In this document: piece after piece, positions 52,516-60,607 of the stretch
How the letters are laid out: every line of letters starts with the position of its first letter
How positions within the stretch are numbered: position 1 is the stretch's first letter
Origin: Sphaerochaeta associata
Lineage (GTDB): Bacteria; Spirochaetota; Spirochaetia; Sphaerochaetales; Sphaerochaetaceae
DNA length: 64,000 nt
Direction: 5' to 3'
Assembly: GCF_022869165.1 (NCBI RefSeq)
Contig: NZ_CP094929.1
Span: 930,001-994,000 of the forward strand
Notes under the pieces: model-generated
What the model saw: the letters and a program-made list of their open reading frames with translations, nothing else
Databases searched by the model: none
Told to the model about the DNA's origin: nothing
Program-made: the position numbers and the translations under genes

Positions 52516-52537
52516 GGGGCGCGAAAGCGCCCCTTCT
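52516..52537. terminator. Terminator between convergent hpf and rpoN
   Basis: GGGGCGC (52516-52522), tetraloop GAAA, GCGCCCC (52527-52533), then TTCTG. A compact GC-rich hairpin with a GNRA loop between two convergent stops, likely serving both. Confidence 0.8.
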
Positions 52538-52540
52538 GTG

Positions 52541-53947
52541 TCAGTTGGTTCCTCTGATGAACGAGGGATCGATATTAAGCTCATTACGGTACTTGGCCAC
52601 CGTACGGCGTGCAACTGAAATGCCGCGCTCCTTGAGAATATCGGAGATTTTTTGGTCCGAAAGTGCTTTCTGTCCCTGGTGTTCTTCCAGTATCTGGCGG
52701 ATGGTCTCCTTTGCAGCCTGTTTTGAAAGTTCCGCCCCTTCGTCCCCTACCGCATTGCTGAAGAGCTTTTTTACGGAAATAATGCCCCAGTCGGTATCTA
52801 TCCACTTGGCCGTTGAAATTCTGCTTACCGTGGTTTCATGCACCCCGATTTGAGCGGCAACTTCTTTTTGTGTCAACGGCTTAATGTACTGGGGTCCGAA
52901 AAGGAAGAAATCGCGTTGCTGGACCAATAAAACCTGGGCCAGGCGGTAAAGGGTCTGGTTTCTGACCTGGATTTGGAAAATGAGAGAATTTGCACTCTTC
53001 AATTGATTTTGGATGTACTGCTGGGCTTTTTTTGCCTCATCGGTATTGCCCAAGTCCTGTGCCAACGCCTCAAAGTCCGCACTGACCCTGAGGTCGGGAA
53101 GCGAGGAGTTATTCATACTGAGCACCAGTTCCCCATCCTCTGCTTTAATGCTTAGGTCGGGAATGACATACTGCTGCGGCCCGCTGGCGAACCCCTGACC
53201 GGGAAACGGGGTGAGGGTTTTCAGGAACGAGTACAGGGCATCGAGCTCCATTTCATCGATTCCCAGATTTTTTGCCACCTGACTCTGTTTGCCCGCCCGC
53301 ATCAATTCAAGATTGCCGTTGACCAGAGCCTTGAAATGAACCAGGTCCTCATCCTTGAGCCCTTTAAGAGTGGCTTGGAGAATCAGCGATTCACGCCAAT
53401 CCTTCACTGCGACGCCGGCCGGTTCGAACTGGTGGAGGATCTTCAGAAGCTTCTGTAGATGCGCAGCTTGCTGTGAGGTCAGAATATCGTGCGGGTCCTC
53501 TAGAAAAAAGCCGTTGGCGTCGATGTTTGTGATGAGAATTTGGCCGACGGTGTACTCCTCTTCGCTGAGGGATTCACAACCCAACTGGCTGAGCAGGTGT
53601 TCCTGCAGCGTCTCTTCTTCAGAGAGAGCATTTTCCATGAATTTCTGCTGGCGGTCGCTGGCCTCGTAGTCATACCCGCCACCGTAGTCGCTGCCGTAGC
53701 TGGAGGAATCAGAGTAGGTGTCATCGACTTTGCTTGATTCCTTTTGCTGGCTCTGCTGTGCGAATCGTTCATAAGAGAAGTCCCAACTGGACGGAAGCTC
53801 AAGAGCGGGATTCGATTCAATTTCACTCTTGATTTTCTGTTGCAGCTCAGCCAAGGGTAGGGCCATCAGTTCGAATGACTGAAGCAGTTGAGGGCTGAGT
53901 TTAAGTTGCTGTTTCTGGGAGAGTGAAAGATGTGGTGAAAATTCCAT
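52541..53947 (-). CDS. rpoN: RNA polymerase sigma-54 factor
   Basis: The 468-residue protein has the Gln-rich activator-contact region I (LSLSQKQQLKLSPQLLQSFELM), an acidic Ser-rich linker with repeated Tyr/Gly (residues 70-95), the core-binding domain, and the RpoN box ARRTVAKYR at 446-454. Sigma-54 needs bEBP ATPases; none is encoded in the window. Its ATG shares a base with the lptB stop, so it is coupled to the Lpt operon. Confidence 0.96.
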   Translation of the reverse strand: MEFSPHLSLSQKQQLKLSPQLLQSFELMALPLAELQQKIKSEIESNPALELPSSWDFSYERFAQQSQQKESSKVDDTYSDSSSYGSDYGGGYDYEASDRQQKFMENALSEEETLQEHLLSQLGCESLSEEEYTVGQILITNIDANGFFLEDPHDILTSQQAAHLQKLLKILHQFEPAGVAVKDWRESLILQATLKGLKDEDLVHFKALVNGNLELMRAGKQSQVAKNLGIDEMELDALYSFLKTLTPFPGQGFASGPQQYVIPDLSIKAEDGELVLSMNNSSLPDLRVSADFEALAQDLGNTDEAKKAQQYIQNQLKSANSLIFQIQVRNQTLYRLAQVLLVQQRDFFLFGPQYIKPLTQKEVAAQIGVHETTVSRISTAKWIDTDWGIISVKKLFSNAVGDEGAELSKQAAKETIRQILEEHQGQKALSDQKISDILKERGISVARRTVAKYRNELNIDPSFIRGTN

Positions 53948-54693
53948 CAGGATTCCTCCCCGAATTCTTGTCCAAAATAGATATCCCGTGCAATTTGATT
54001 GGAGAGCAACTCCTCACGGCCTCCAGAGACGAGAATTGTCCCTGCGTTGATGATATGACTGCAGCTTGTTATCGAGAGCGTGTCACGTACATTGTGGTCG
54101 GTCAGCAAGACCCCGATTCCCCGTCCTGCAAGTATTCTAATCAGAACCTTTATCTCATACACGGCCTTCGGGTCGATTCCCGCAAACGGTTCATCCAATA
54201 GGAGGAACTGCGGATTGGATGCCAATGCCCGGGCTATTTCGGTTCTTCTTCGCTCACCCCCGCTGAGGGTGTAGCCCTTCTGCTTGCGAACATCGGTAAT
54301 GCCGAATTCAACCAAGAGCTCCTCGACCCGCTCCTCCTGTTGGGATCGGGTGAGGTCGCGTCTGGTTTGGGCGACAAGGCGAATATTGTCCTCGACGCTG
54401 AGCTTGCGGAAAATCGAGGGTTCCTGAGGCAGGTAGGAAAGCCCACGTTTCGAACGTTGGTACATCGGCAGTTCGGTTATATCCTCTCCATTGAGCAGGA
54501 TGGTTCCCGTCTTTGCCTTCAGAAATCCGACAATCATGTAAAATGTAGTAGTCTTTCCTGCTCCATTGGGACCAAGCAGACCGATGATCTGACCCGATTG
54601 CATGGAGAAAGAGATGTCCTTGACCACCTCTTTTTTGCCATAGGCTTTCGCAAGGTTCCTTACTTCCAGAACGCTGGTGAAGTGTTCAGCCAT
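53947..54693 (-). CDS. lptB: LPS export ABC transporter ATP-binding protein
   Basis: The 248-residue protein has Walker A GPNGAGKT (41-48), a YLPQEPSIFRKLSVEDNI Q-loop region, LSGGERRRTEIARAL and FLLLDEPFAGIDPKAV; the last two are in the LptB style. It drives lipid export with LptFG. ATG 54693 follows AAGGGGG and overlaps the lptA 3' end by eight bases. lptF and lptG are not in the window. Confidence 0.94.
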   Translation of the reverse strand: MAEHFTSVLEVRNLAKAYGKKEVVKDISFSMQSGQIIGLLGPNGAGKTTTFYMIVGFLKAKTGTILLNGEDITELPMYQRSKRGLSYLPQEPSIFRKLSVEDNIRLVAQTRRDLTRSQQEERVEELLVEFGITDVRKQKGYTLSGGERRRTEIARALASNPQFLLLDEPFAGIDPKAVYEIKVLIRILAGRGIGVLLTDHNVRDTLSITSCSHIINAGTILVSGGREELLSNQIARDIYFGQEFGEES

Positions 54694-55306
54694 TGATGAC
54701 CCCCTTGATGGCGCCATCCATGGCAATCTCCTCGGTTTCAAGGTCGACGGTGATGCGCTCGGCCTCGTAGCGGTCGCCGGCCCAGTCGATGGTTGCCTTT
54801 CCCTTCAATTCGAGGGTCTGGTTTGTGCGATTGAATCTCAGTACATCTGATTTGCACACCATCGCCCCGCTGTCGGTATGCTTGAAGAGCCGTACCTCGA
54901 CCTGCAGCAGCACCTCACCCTGTTCGAGGGCGAACTGCATCATGAAGGCCGTTGCATGGACTTCATTTGTGGTGTCATCGAGCTCAACGAATCCATCGAT
55001 GAGGATCAGCTGCTCCTCTCGGTCGAAGAACAGGTGCTGTGCCAGCATCTTGATCCCCCGCTCGGTATCGATGAGCTTGACACCTTTCGTACACGTGACG
55101 TAACGAAAGTCGCTGCCCGAGAGGACAATCTGGTCGGCATACAGTTCAATCGAACCGCTTGCAATCCGGGCTCCCCCTCCTAGGGTGATGGTTTGGAAGC
55201 CCTGTTGCATGCTCATGCGGGTGCTTCCCCCCGAAAAGGTAATCTCTTCGGCCGGTAAGGCGGCACAGGCTAGGAGTATGCACAGCAGGATGAACCATCG
55301 CTTCAT
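54686..55306 (-). CDS. lptA: LptA/OstA-like periplasmic protein
   Basis: The 206-residue protein has a signal peptide (residues 1-19, hydrophobic, ending ALPA) and a repetitive beta-strand body (SGGSTRMSMQQGFQTITLGGGARI, IELYADQIVLSG) of the OstA/LptA jellyroll type, which forms the bridge carrying lipid across the periplasm. Sequence is divergent from proteobacterial LptA; the operon with lptB and lptC supports the call. It overlaps lptC by four bases. Confidence 0.82.
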   Translation of the reverse strand: MKRWFILLCILLACAALPAEEITFSGGSTRMSMQQGFQTITLGGGARIASGSIELYADQIVLSGSDFRYVTCTKGVKLIDTERGIKMLAQHLFFDREEQLILIDGFVELDDTTNEVHATAFMMQFALEQGEVLLQVEVRLFKHTDSGAMVCKSDVLRFNRTNQTLELKGKATIDWAGDRYEAERITVDLETEEIAMDGAIKGVING

Positions 55307-55842
55307 GGGAGTACCACCCCCTCAAGTACCCGCTCGAAGGTAACGTTGGATGTGGCCAGCTCAACGATGAGGCCTGTACCCCGAACACGTTTGTTGCCCT
55401 CATAGGTGATCAACACTTCCTCCCGGCCTTCGCTTAGCAATAGTTGCTGTTCATGCACCCATTGCAGCTCCTGCGCTTCTATAAGCAGCTGTTGATCAAT
55501 TTTTTCAACCGTGACAGATCCCCGCAGCTGTGCATCGTAGGACTGAAGGTCGACGGTAGCTTCATCAGCAGAGCCTTGCAGTACGACGCTTCCTTGATCA
55601 TCACGTTGCGTGAAGGTCACAGAGGTAGCCAAGGCCTTGTGTGTTTGGTCAAAAAGAGCAATGTATCCGGCAACGATGTACAGGGGATGGTCTTCACCCC
55701 TGTCCAGTACGTAGGTTGCATTGGTCAAGGCAAGGTCCGGCAGCTCAACCGAGCGCACCAACGCCGCCTGCTCAGGGGAGAGCGAACAGGCGGCGAAGAG
55801 AAAGGATGCAAGAACCATGCCAAGAAGATACTTTTTGCTCAT
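55303..55842 (-). CDS. lptC: LptC-like lipoprotein
   Basis: The 179-residue protein has a lipoprotein signal (MVLASFLFAAC, Cys at 19) and then beta-rich segments (NATYVLDRGEDHPLYIVAG, DEATVDLQSYDAQLRGSVTVEKID) like LptC. ATG 55842 is six bases after TATACT (55854-55849), with TTGCCC 17 bases further up, so transcription is probably leaderless. It starts the lptC-lptA-lptB-rpoN operon. A lipid-anchored LptC differs from the membrane helix form of E. coli. Confidence 0.75.
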   Translation of the reverse strand: MSKKYLLGMVLASFLFAACSLSPEQAALVRSVELPDLALTNATYVLDRGEDHPLYIVAGYIALFDQTHKALATSVTFTQRDDQGSVVLQGSADEATVDLQSYDAQLRGSVTVEKIDQQLLIEAQELQWVHEQQLLLSEGREEVLITYEGNKRVRGTGLIVELATSNVTFERVLEGVVLP

Positions 55843-55848
55843 GCCTTG

Positions 55849-55877
55849 AGTATACTAGTGCTTTTGCCTTTGGGCAA
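55849..55877 (-). promoter_or_regulatory. Promoter of the lptC-lptA-lptB-rpoN operon, leaderless type
   Basis: Minus strand: TTGCCC (55877-55872), 17 bases, TATACT (55854-55849), six bases, ATG at 55842. Confidence 0.55.
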
Positions 55878-55879
55878 TC

Positions 55880-56296
55880 TCAATCTTGGCTCTCTTCTGA
55901 GAGGATTCGCTCCACAATCGGGAGGTACTGTTTTTGTGAAGTCTTGAAATAGAACCAGACACCCAGAAATCCCAAACCGATGGAGGACAGGGCTGTCAAA
56001 AAGGAGGCCCCTTCCGAAAGGCCCGCCATCTGGGAGAGGTAGTAGCCGATCGGGAAAAGAAGCAATGGGAATATAAGGGTGATGAGAGTACCAGCAATGG
56101 TTCGCGATGGCTTGAGATAAATCTGGACCGATTGACCTGACCGGACTGAAAGACGGGTTTTGTTCCACGCTTCAAAGCGCTTGCCCTTGGTATTGCAAAA
56201 GGCCGCTCCCTTGCAGCCGTTGCAAGCCGAACTGGTACAGGAGACTTCAAGCATTTCAGGTGAAAGAATCTTCGTTACGGTGACGATTTCGTACAT
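55880..56296 (-). CDS. RseC/MucC-family membrane protein
   Basis: The 138-residue protein has an N-terminal cysteine cluster (CTSSACNGCKGAAFC) and two membrane helices (residues 68-88 and 95-115), matching the RseC/SoxR-reducing-system family. Roles proposed for the family include keeping a sensor reduced and, with Rnf, electron transfer; none is shown here. It lies three bases after the YmdB-family gene and is probably co-transcribed with it. Confidence 0.83.
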   Translation of the reverse strand: MYEIVTVTKILSPEMLEVSCTSSACNGCKGAAFCNTKGKRFEAWNKTRLSVRSGQSVQIYLKPSRTIAGTLITLIFPLLLFPIGYYLSQMAGLSEGASFLTALSSIGLGFLGVWFYFKTSQKQYLPIVERILSEESQD

Positions 56297-56298
56297 GC

Positions 56299-57099
56299 TT
56301 ACTCCTCCTTGCCTTCAACACTGATGCGGATGGTTTCGATGGCTGTTGCCTTGCCGTCTTCGGCGATATCCACCAGCACACCGACAAGGGCAAGATCGTC
56401 CCAGCACTCTTGGCTTCGGGTGGGGACTTGGGTGATGTGCTTCTCGATTTCCACCTTGCTGTCAAAGCCGCCCACACTGAGTTGGCTGCCGCAGCGGCCG
56501 TTGTCGGAAATATATGCAGTCCCCCCTTTGAGGATGACTGCATCGGCGCTGAGCACCTTGGTGTGAGTTCCGATGACGGCACTTGCCTTGCCGTCGAGCA
56601 TGAAGCCCATCGACAGTTTTTCAGCCGTCGGGGATGCATGGAACTGAACCAATGCGACGGCCTGGTCTTCCTTTGCCTTGTCAACCAGAACCTGGGCAAG
56701 GCTGAAGGCGTTGGACAGGTGGGTTCTGGGGAAATCGGCATTTCCCAGGATGTTGATGACGCAGACCTTCTGGTCCTTGACCGTCAGATAGCGGACACCC
56801 CGTCCAGGATTTTGCTGCGGGTAGTTTGCAGGGCGTAGAATGGAAGGATTCTTTGCGATGAACTCCACCATATCCATTTTATAATATATTTTCTCACCAC
56901 CGGTGATGACGTCGATGCCAAGCTTGAGCAACTGCATGCTGTGGGCGCGGCCCAGACCGAACCCGCTGGTGGCTCCTTCACCATTGGCGATGACCAAATC
57001 TATCTCGCGTTCCTGCCGCAAAGGCCGAAGGGCATCCTTGACAGTCTTGATACCCGCTTTGCCGACAATCTCACCTAAAAAGAGTACTCGTATGCTCAT
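56299..57099 (-). CDS. YmdB/TIGR00282-family phosphoesterase, divergent metal site
   Basis: The 266-residue protein follows the YmdB family along its whole length (RVLFLGEIVGKAG, IANGEGATSGFGLG, LVQFHASPTAEKLSMGF, VIGTHTK, SVGGFDSKVEI). YmdB is a two-metal cyclic-nucleotide phosphodiesterase. Several ligands differ from the Bacillus protein as I recall it: the first Asp is Glu10, the GNHxW pair reads GGEKIY (Gly68, Glu69), and GTHTH reads GTHTK (Lys181). Activity may be altered or lost. ATG 57099 is six bases after the -10-like TACTGT. Divergent from the GH3 gene. Confidence 0.8.
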   Translation of the reverse strand: MSIRVLFLGEIVGKAGIKTVKDALRPLRQEREIDLVIANGEGATSGFGLGRAHSMQLLKLGIDVITGGEKIYYKMDMVEFIAKNPSILRPANYPQQNPGRGVRYLTVKDQKVCVINILGNADFPRTHLSNAFSLAQVLVDKAKEDQAVALVQFHASPTAEKLSMGFMLDGKASAVIGTHTKVLSADAVILKGGTAYISDNGRCGSQLSVGGFDSKVEIEKHITQVPTRSQECWDDLALVGVLVDIAEDGKATAIETIRISVEGKEE

Positions 57100-57147
57100 A
57101 CTCCTACAGTACCGAGTTTTTCCATGGGAAGGCAAGGCTTGTCGTGC

Positions 57148-57153
57148 TACAAT
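57148..57153 (+). promoter_or_regulatory. -10 element of the GH3 gene
   Basis: TACAAT at 57148-57153 is followed by AAGGGGG (57160-57166) and GTG 57172, which supports that GTG as the translation start. No clear -35 is visible. Confidence 0.45.
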
Positions 57154-57171
57154 TGTCCCAAGGGGGCGGCT

Positions 57172-59307
57172 GTGTCGGTACGCTGGTTTCAGAAAGCACT
57201 CAAACAAGTCATCCAAATGCGGATGATAGAGTTGTTGGCAAGCAGGTCTTTTGGTTTGGACCATGAGCCGATGCAGTTGCAGTTGCCGCAAAGCAAGGAA
57301 AAGTCAGTGGCAAAACGCCTGGTCTCTGCCATGACGCTTGATGAAAAGATTTCGTTGCTCTCCGGTCGTGATGAATTTTGCATTCCGGGCATCGAACGTC
57401 TGGGCTTGAAACCGGTTTGGAGCAGTGATGCCACCATGGGGCTGCGGGGATGGAAAGCCCCTGTCATCGATTTCCCTGCTGCAGTTGCACTAGCTGCCAC
57501 CTTCGACGACAATCTGATGACACGGGTGGGGCGGGTGATGGGTTGTGAATGTCGAGCCCTCGGTATCGGGATATTGCTTGGACCGGGGGTGAATATCGCC
57601 CGCGTTCCGGTCTGTGGTAGAAATTTTGAATATTTTGGTGAGGATCCCTATCTTGCCGGGGAGATGGCCGGGCGGTATATCAGCGGAGTAAGGGAATACC
57701 CGGTAATAACCACGGTAAAACACTTTGCCTGCAACAATAGTGAGTTTGACCGTCACAAGTCCGATTCGGTGGTGGATGAACGTACGCTCAGAGAGCTCTA
57801 CCTGCCTGCCTTCAAGAGAGCCTTGGAAGCCGGTTCTCTGGGCATCATGACCAGCTACAACCAAGTGAACGGCACGTATGCCAGTGAACATCCCTACTTG
57901 ATCGGGTCCATCCTCAGGGGGGAGTGGGGCTTCGACGGTTTGGTCGTCAGCGACTGGAATTCGCTGTACAGCACCGATGGAGCCTTGAAGGACGGGGTGG
58001 ACTTGGAGATGCCTCAAGCCAGGTACTTTACCAAAGAGCGTGTGCTCGATGCCTTGGCAAGAAAGGTTGTTACCGAGCAGGATATTGATACGAAGGTGTT
58101 GCATTTGCTCACTTCCTATGAGAAAGCAGGCCTGTTTGTCGTTCCGATGGCCGATCCGGCCTGCCAGGTCGGCACCCGGGAGAACCGCGATGCAGCCCTT
58201 GATGCAGCCATCGGGGCTCCTGTGCTGCTGCAGAACAAGGCGCAGGCGCTTCCTCTTTCGCCCTCCTTGAATCTATGCATTGGAGGAAGCAACGCCTATA
58301 CAGTCGCTCAAGGCGGTGGATCTTCGATGGTCCAGTGGGAAACGAAACCCCAAACATTCGCGTCGCTCATGCAGGAGAAGGGAGCATTCCTGCTACCCAA
58401 ACGCTGGTTCTCCCAAAAACGATGCAAACAACGTGTCAGCTCCTGCGATGCAGTGGTACTGGTGGTTGGCTTTGGTCATACAGAGGAAAGCGAGGCATAC
58501 GACCGGCCGTGGACGCTCAATAGAGCTGATCTGAAGGCCATTGAAGCAGCCGCCCGACTGAATAAACGGACCATCGTCGTGGTGCAGAGTGGCTCGGCTG
58601 TGGAGATGGAAAGCTGGCATGATCAAGTGGCGGCGATTCTCTATACTTCTTTTCTCGGCTCCTCCACTGCACAGGCCCTCAAGTCCTTGTTGTACGGCGA
58701 GGTCAGTCCGAGCGGGAAGCTTCCCTTCACGCAGGCCCGTCGTCTCAGTGACTATCGGTCCATGCGTGCCTACCCAAGAGATTTCGATACCGTTACTGTT
58801 GACCGCATCAAGAAGGGGCAGGGCGATCCAAAGGTGCGGGAGGTGGAAAAGCTCTGCTATACTGAAGCCCTTATGGTTGGGAACCGCCAATTCGACACGG
58901 AGGGGCCTGAACCTCTGTACTGTTTCGGCTTCGGGCTGAGTTATACGACCTTCTCTTACACGGATTTGCAGGTAAATGAGCTTTCGCAGGGCATGTGGCA
59001 GCTCACGGTGAAATTGACCAATACCGGCAATTTTCCTGCCTCCGAGGTCGCTCAGCTCTATATACAACCGCTGCAGCCGGCGGTATTCCGACCTGCTCAG
59101 GAATTGAAGGGCTACCGTAAGGTGTTCCTTCAACCACAGGAGGCCAGAGAGGTCTTTTTTACCGTGGAGGCAACTGCTTTCGAGCGCTGGGATCTCAATG
59201 CTTGGAAGTTTGTCAGTGACAAGGGTCTGTATGAGCTGCGCATAGGATCAAGCAGCAGGGATATTCGGCTCAAGTGTGTGGTGGATTACAAGAAAAGGAA
59301 GTCATGA
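57172..59307 (+). CDS. Beta-glucosidase/xylosidase, GH3
   Basis: The 711-residue protein has the GH3 barrel (KISLLSGRDEFCIPGIERL, GPGVNIARVPVCGRNFEYFGEDP, TTVKHFACNNSE) with the nucleophile Asp in GLVVSDWNS, a second sandwich domain (VLLQNKAQALPL) and a C-terminal fibronectin III-like domain (LTNTGNFPASEVAQLYIQP). No signal peptide, so it acts on imported beta-glycosides. GTG 57172 has a strong AAGGGGG site; ATGs at 57217 and 57223 are alternatives. Substrate (glucoside or xyloside) cannot be set by eye. Confidence 0.9.
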   Translation: MSVRWFQKALKQVIQMRMIELLASRSFGLDHEPMQLQLPQSKEKSVAKRLVSAMTLDEKISLLSGRDEFCIPGIERLGLKPVWSSDATMGLRGWKAPVIDFPAAVALAATFDDNLMTRVGRVMGCECRALGIGILLGPGVNIARVPVCGRNFEYFGEDPYLAGEMAGRYISGVREYPVITTVKHFACNNSEFDRHKSDSVVDERTLRELYLPAFKRALEAGSLGIMTSYNQVNGTYASEHPYLIGSILRGEWGFDGLVVSDWNSLYSTDGALKDGVDLEMPQARYFTKERVLDALARKVVTEQDIDTKVLHLLTSYEKAGLFVVPMADPACQVGTRENRDAALDAAIGAPVLLQNKAQALPLSPSLNLCIGGSNAYTVAQGGGSSMVQWETKPQTFASLMQEKGAFLLPKRWFSQKRCKQRVSSCDAVVLVVGFGHTEESEAYDRPWTLNRADLKAIEAAARLNKRTIVVVQSGSAVEMESWHDQVAAILYTSFLGSSTAQALKSLLYGEVSPSGKLPFTQARRLSDYRSMRAYPRDFDTVTVDRIKKGQGDPKVREVEKLCYTEALMVGNRQFDTEGPEPLYCFGFGLSYTTFSYTDLQVNELSQGMWQLTVKLTNTGNFPASEVAQLYIQPLQPAVFRPAQELKGYRKVFLQPQEAREVFFTVEATAFERWDLNAWKFVSDKGLYELRIGSSSRDIRLKCVVDYKKRKS

Positions 59308-59321
59308 AAACCATGACTTCC
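59297..59321. terminator. Terminator shared by the GH3 gene and tRNA-Arg
   Basis: A perfect 10-bp stem (GGAAGTCATG at 59297-59306 with CATGACTTCC at 59312-59321) has a five-base loop. The left arm includes the GH3 stop codon. On the minus strand TTTTCTTG follows, so it ends the tRNA transcript well. Confidence 0.8.
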
Positions 59322-59329
59322 TTCCAAAT

Positions 59330-59403
59330 TGAGCCCGGCGGGGTTCGAACTCACGACCTTCTCCTCCGGAGGGAGACGCTCTATCCAGCTGAGCTACGGG
59401 CCC
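59330..59403 (-). tRNA. tRNA-Arg(CCG)
   Basis: The 74-base gene folds as a cloverleaf: acceptor GGGCCCG with CGGGCTC, D arm GCTCAGCTGGATAGAGC, anticodon stem TCTCC/GGAGA with loop CTCCGGA (anticodon CCG), T arm with GTTCGAA. Discriminator A; CCA is not encoded. It faces the GH3 gene. Confidence 0.95.
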
Positions 59404-59615
59404 AAAGCTTTGTCATCGTACGGCAGAGAGCTTGACTGTGTCAAGGGGACAGGCAGGAAATCCTATGACACGAGAAAGAATGATTATAAATCTATATATT
59501 ATAATAAAAAAGTAGTTATTCAATACTAATTCAATCGCTTTAATGATTTTCATTATAGACAACTCTTGACACTTGTTTCCTCTCTAATTACACTTGGCAT
59601 CAGAAGGGAATCAGT

Positions 59616-60194
59616 ATGACGGATCACAGATTGACAAAAGAAGTACAGCGGATATTCCTGACCATTGCGGCACTCGTCTTCATGGTATCCTCCCTCTATG
59701 CTTCCCCGCTGCCGTTCACCAATTTCGAAGTTCGCGGCCAAATGCCTGTCCAAGAGATTTTCCGGGTGCAACAGAATCAGGCTGCGTTGAATTTCAATCT
59801 CGCTGAGAGCAGAAACAGCATTGTACAGGTAGGTTCCTACACCCTTGTTTCCAATAACTCCAATTCGCAGTTCAGGATGGCCATCCGTCCGGGAGAATTT
59901 GGTGATCAGGACCAGTTTGCATTCGTATTGGATGAGGATGAACCCTTGCTTGCAGGCCAGCTCTCTGTGATACCTTTCACGGTCCGTGTCGCCAGTGATG
60001 TTTCCCAGGCAGTGAGTGTTGCCGGATCACAAGCGATGCAGAAAGATCTGGGAGTACGCGGGGTCTATGCCAACAATGAGGCGATTCTCTATGAAACCGG
60101 TGAGATTCTCGCAGAAATCCCTGATTTCGATCCCGACCTCTATGCAACAGGATGGTATTCGGCCGCCATCCAGCTCAGTATCGAAGTACTTTAG
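59616..60194 (+). CDS. Exported protein of unknown function
   Basis: The 192-residue protein has a signal peptide (residues 1-30: basic start, hydrophobic FLTIAALVFMVSSLYA, then SPLPF) and a beta-rich mature part (NFNLAESRNSIVQVGSYTLVSNNSN, LLAGQLSVIPFTVRVA, YSAAIQLSIEVL). This resembles small secreted or pilus-like beta-sandwich proteins found in related spirochaetes, but I do not recognise a named family. ATG 59616 follows GAAGGGA. Convergent with the next gene, overlapping by four bases. Confidence 0.7.
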   Translation: MTDHRLTKEVQRIFLTIAALVFMVSSLYASPLPFTNFEVRGQMPVQEIFRVQQNQAALNFNLAESRNSIVQVGSYTLVSNNSNSQFRMAIRPGEFGDQDQFAFVLDEDEPLLAGQLSVIPFTVRVASDVSQAVSVAGSQAMQKDLGVRGVYANNEAILYETGEILAEIPDFDPDLYATGWYSAAIQLSIEVL

Positions 60195-60496
60195 ATAAAC
60201 TCCTCATCGGAAAAGAAATCATCCTCGTCATCATCCTCATGGAACTGCACTTTCAGGAGATCTTTCAGCCACTGATTGTCATCGTCCTGGTCAATTTTTT
60301 GCTCACACTCATTCTCGTGGCTCTCTGCAAGCCAGGTATCTAATGCTGCAAGGGCTTCCTTGCTGGCAAAACAAGGGCGTTCAGTTGTTAGGAACTGTTC
60401 GTTTTTACCGTTGAGCAGATAGAAAGGGCAACTGTTGCATCGCTCTGACAGTTGGCAGAAACGGATGACTTGGGAATACCATTCTTGATTATTCAT
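60191..60496 (-). CDS. Small protein with four cysteines and acidic tail, unrecognised
   Basis: The 101-residue protein has a cysteine group (FCQLSERCNSCPFYL, then ERPCF) that could bind a metal, and a C-terminal 25 residues very rich in Asp and Glu (FHEDDDEDDFFSDEEFI). I know no family. ATG 60496 lies six bases after TATGCT, the leaderless layout seen elsewhere here; ATG 60514 and a TTG at 60592 are alternatives. Confidence 0.6.
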   Translation of the reverse strand: MNNQEWYSQVIRFCQLSERCNSCPFYLLNGKNEQFLTTERPCFASKEALAALDTWLAESHENECEQKIDQDDDNQWLKDLLKVQFHEDDDEDDFFSDEEFI

Positions 60497-60607
60497 GTGC
60501 GTAGCATACTCCATGCCTTGTTGTTTTTCCACTCTTTGTTCTTTGTTCGTTTGACTAGCTTTCCATGCAGTATTAGAATGGTTGTAGAGCAATAAGAGGA
60601 GTAGTAG

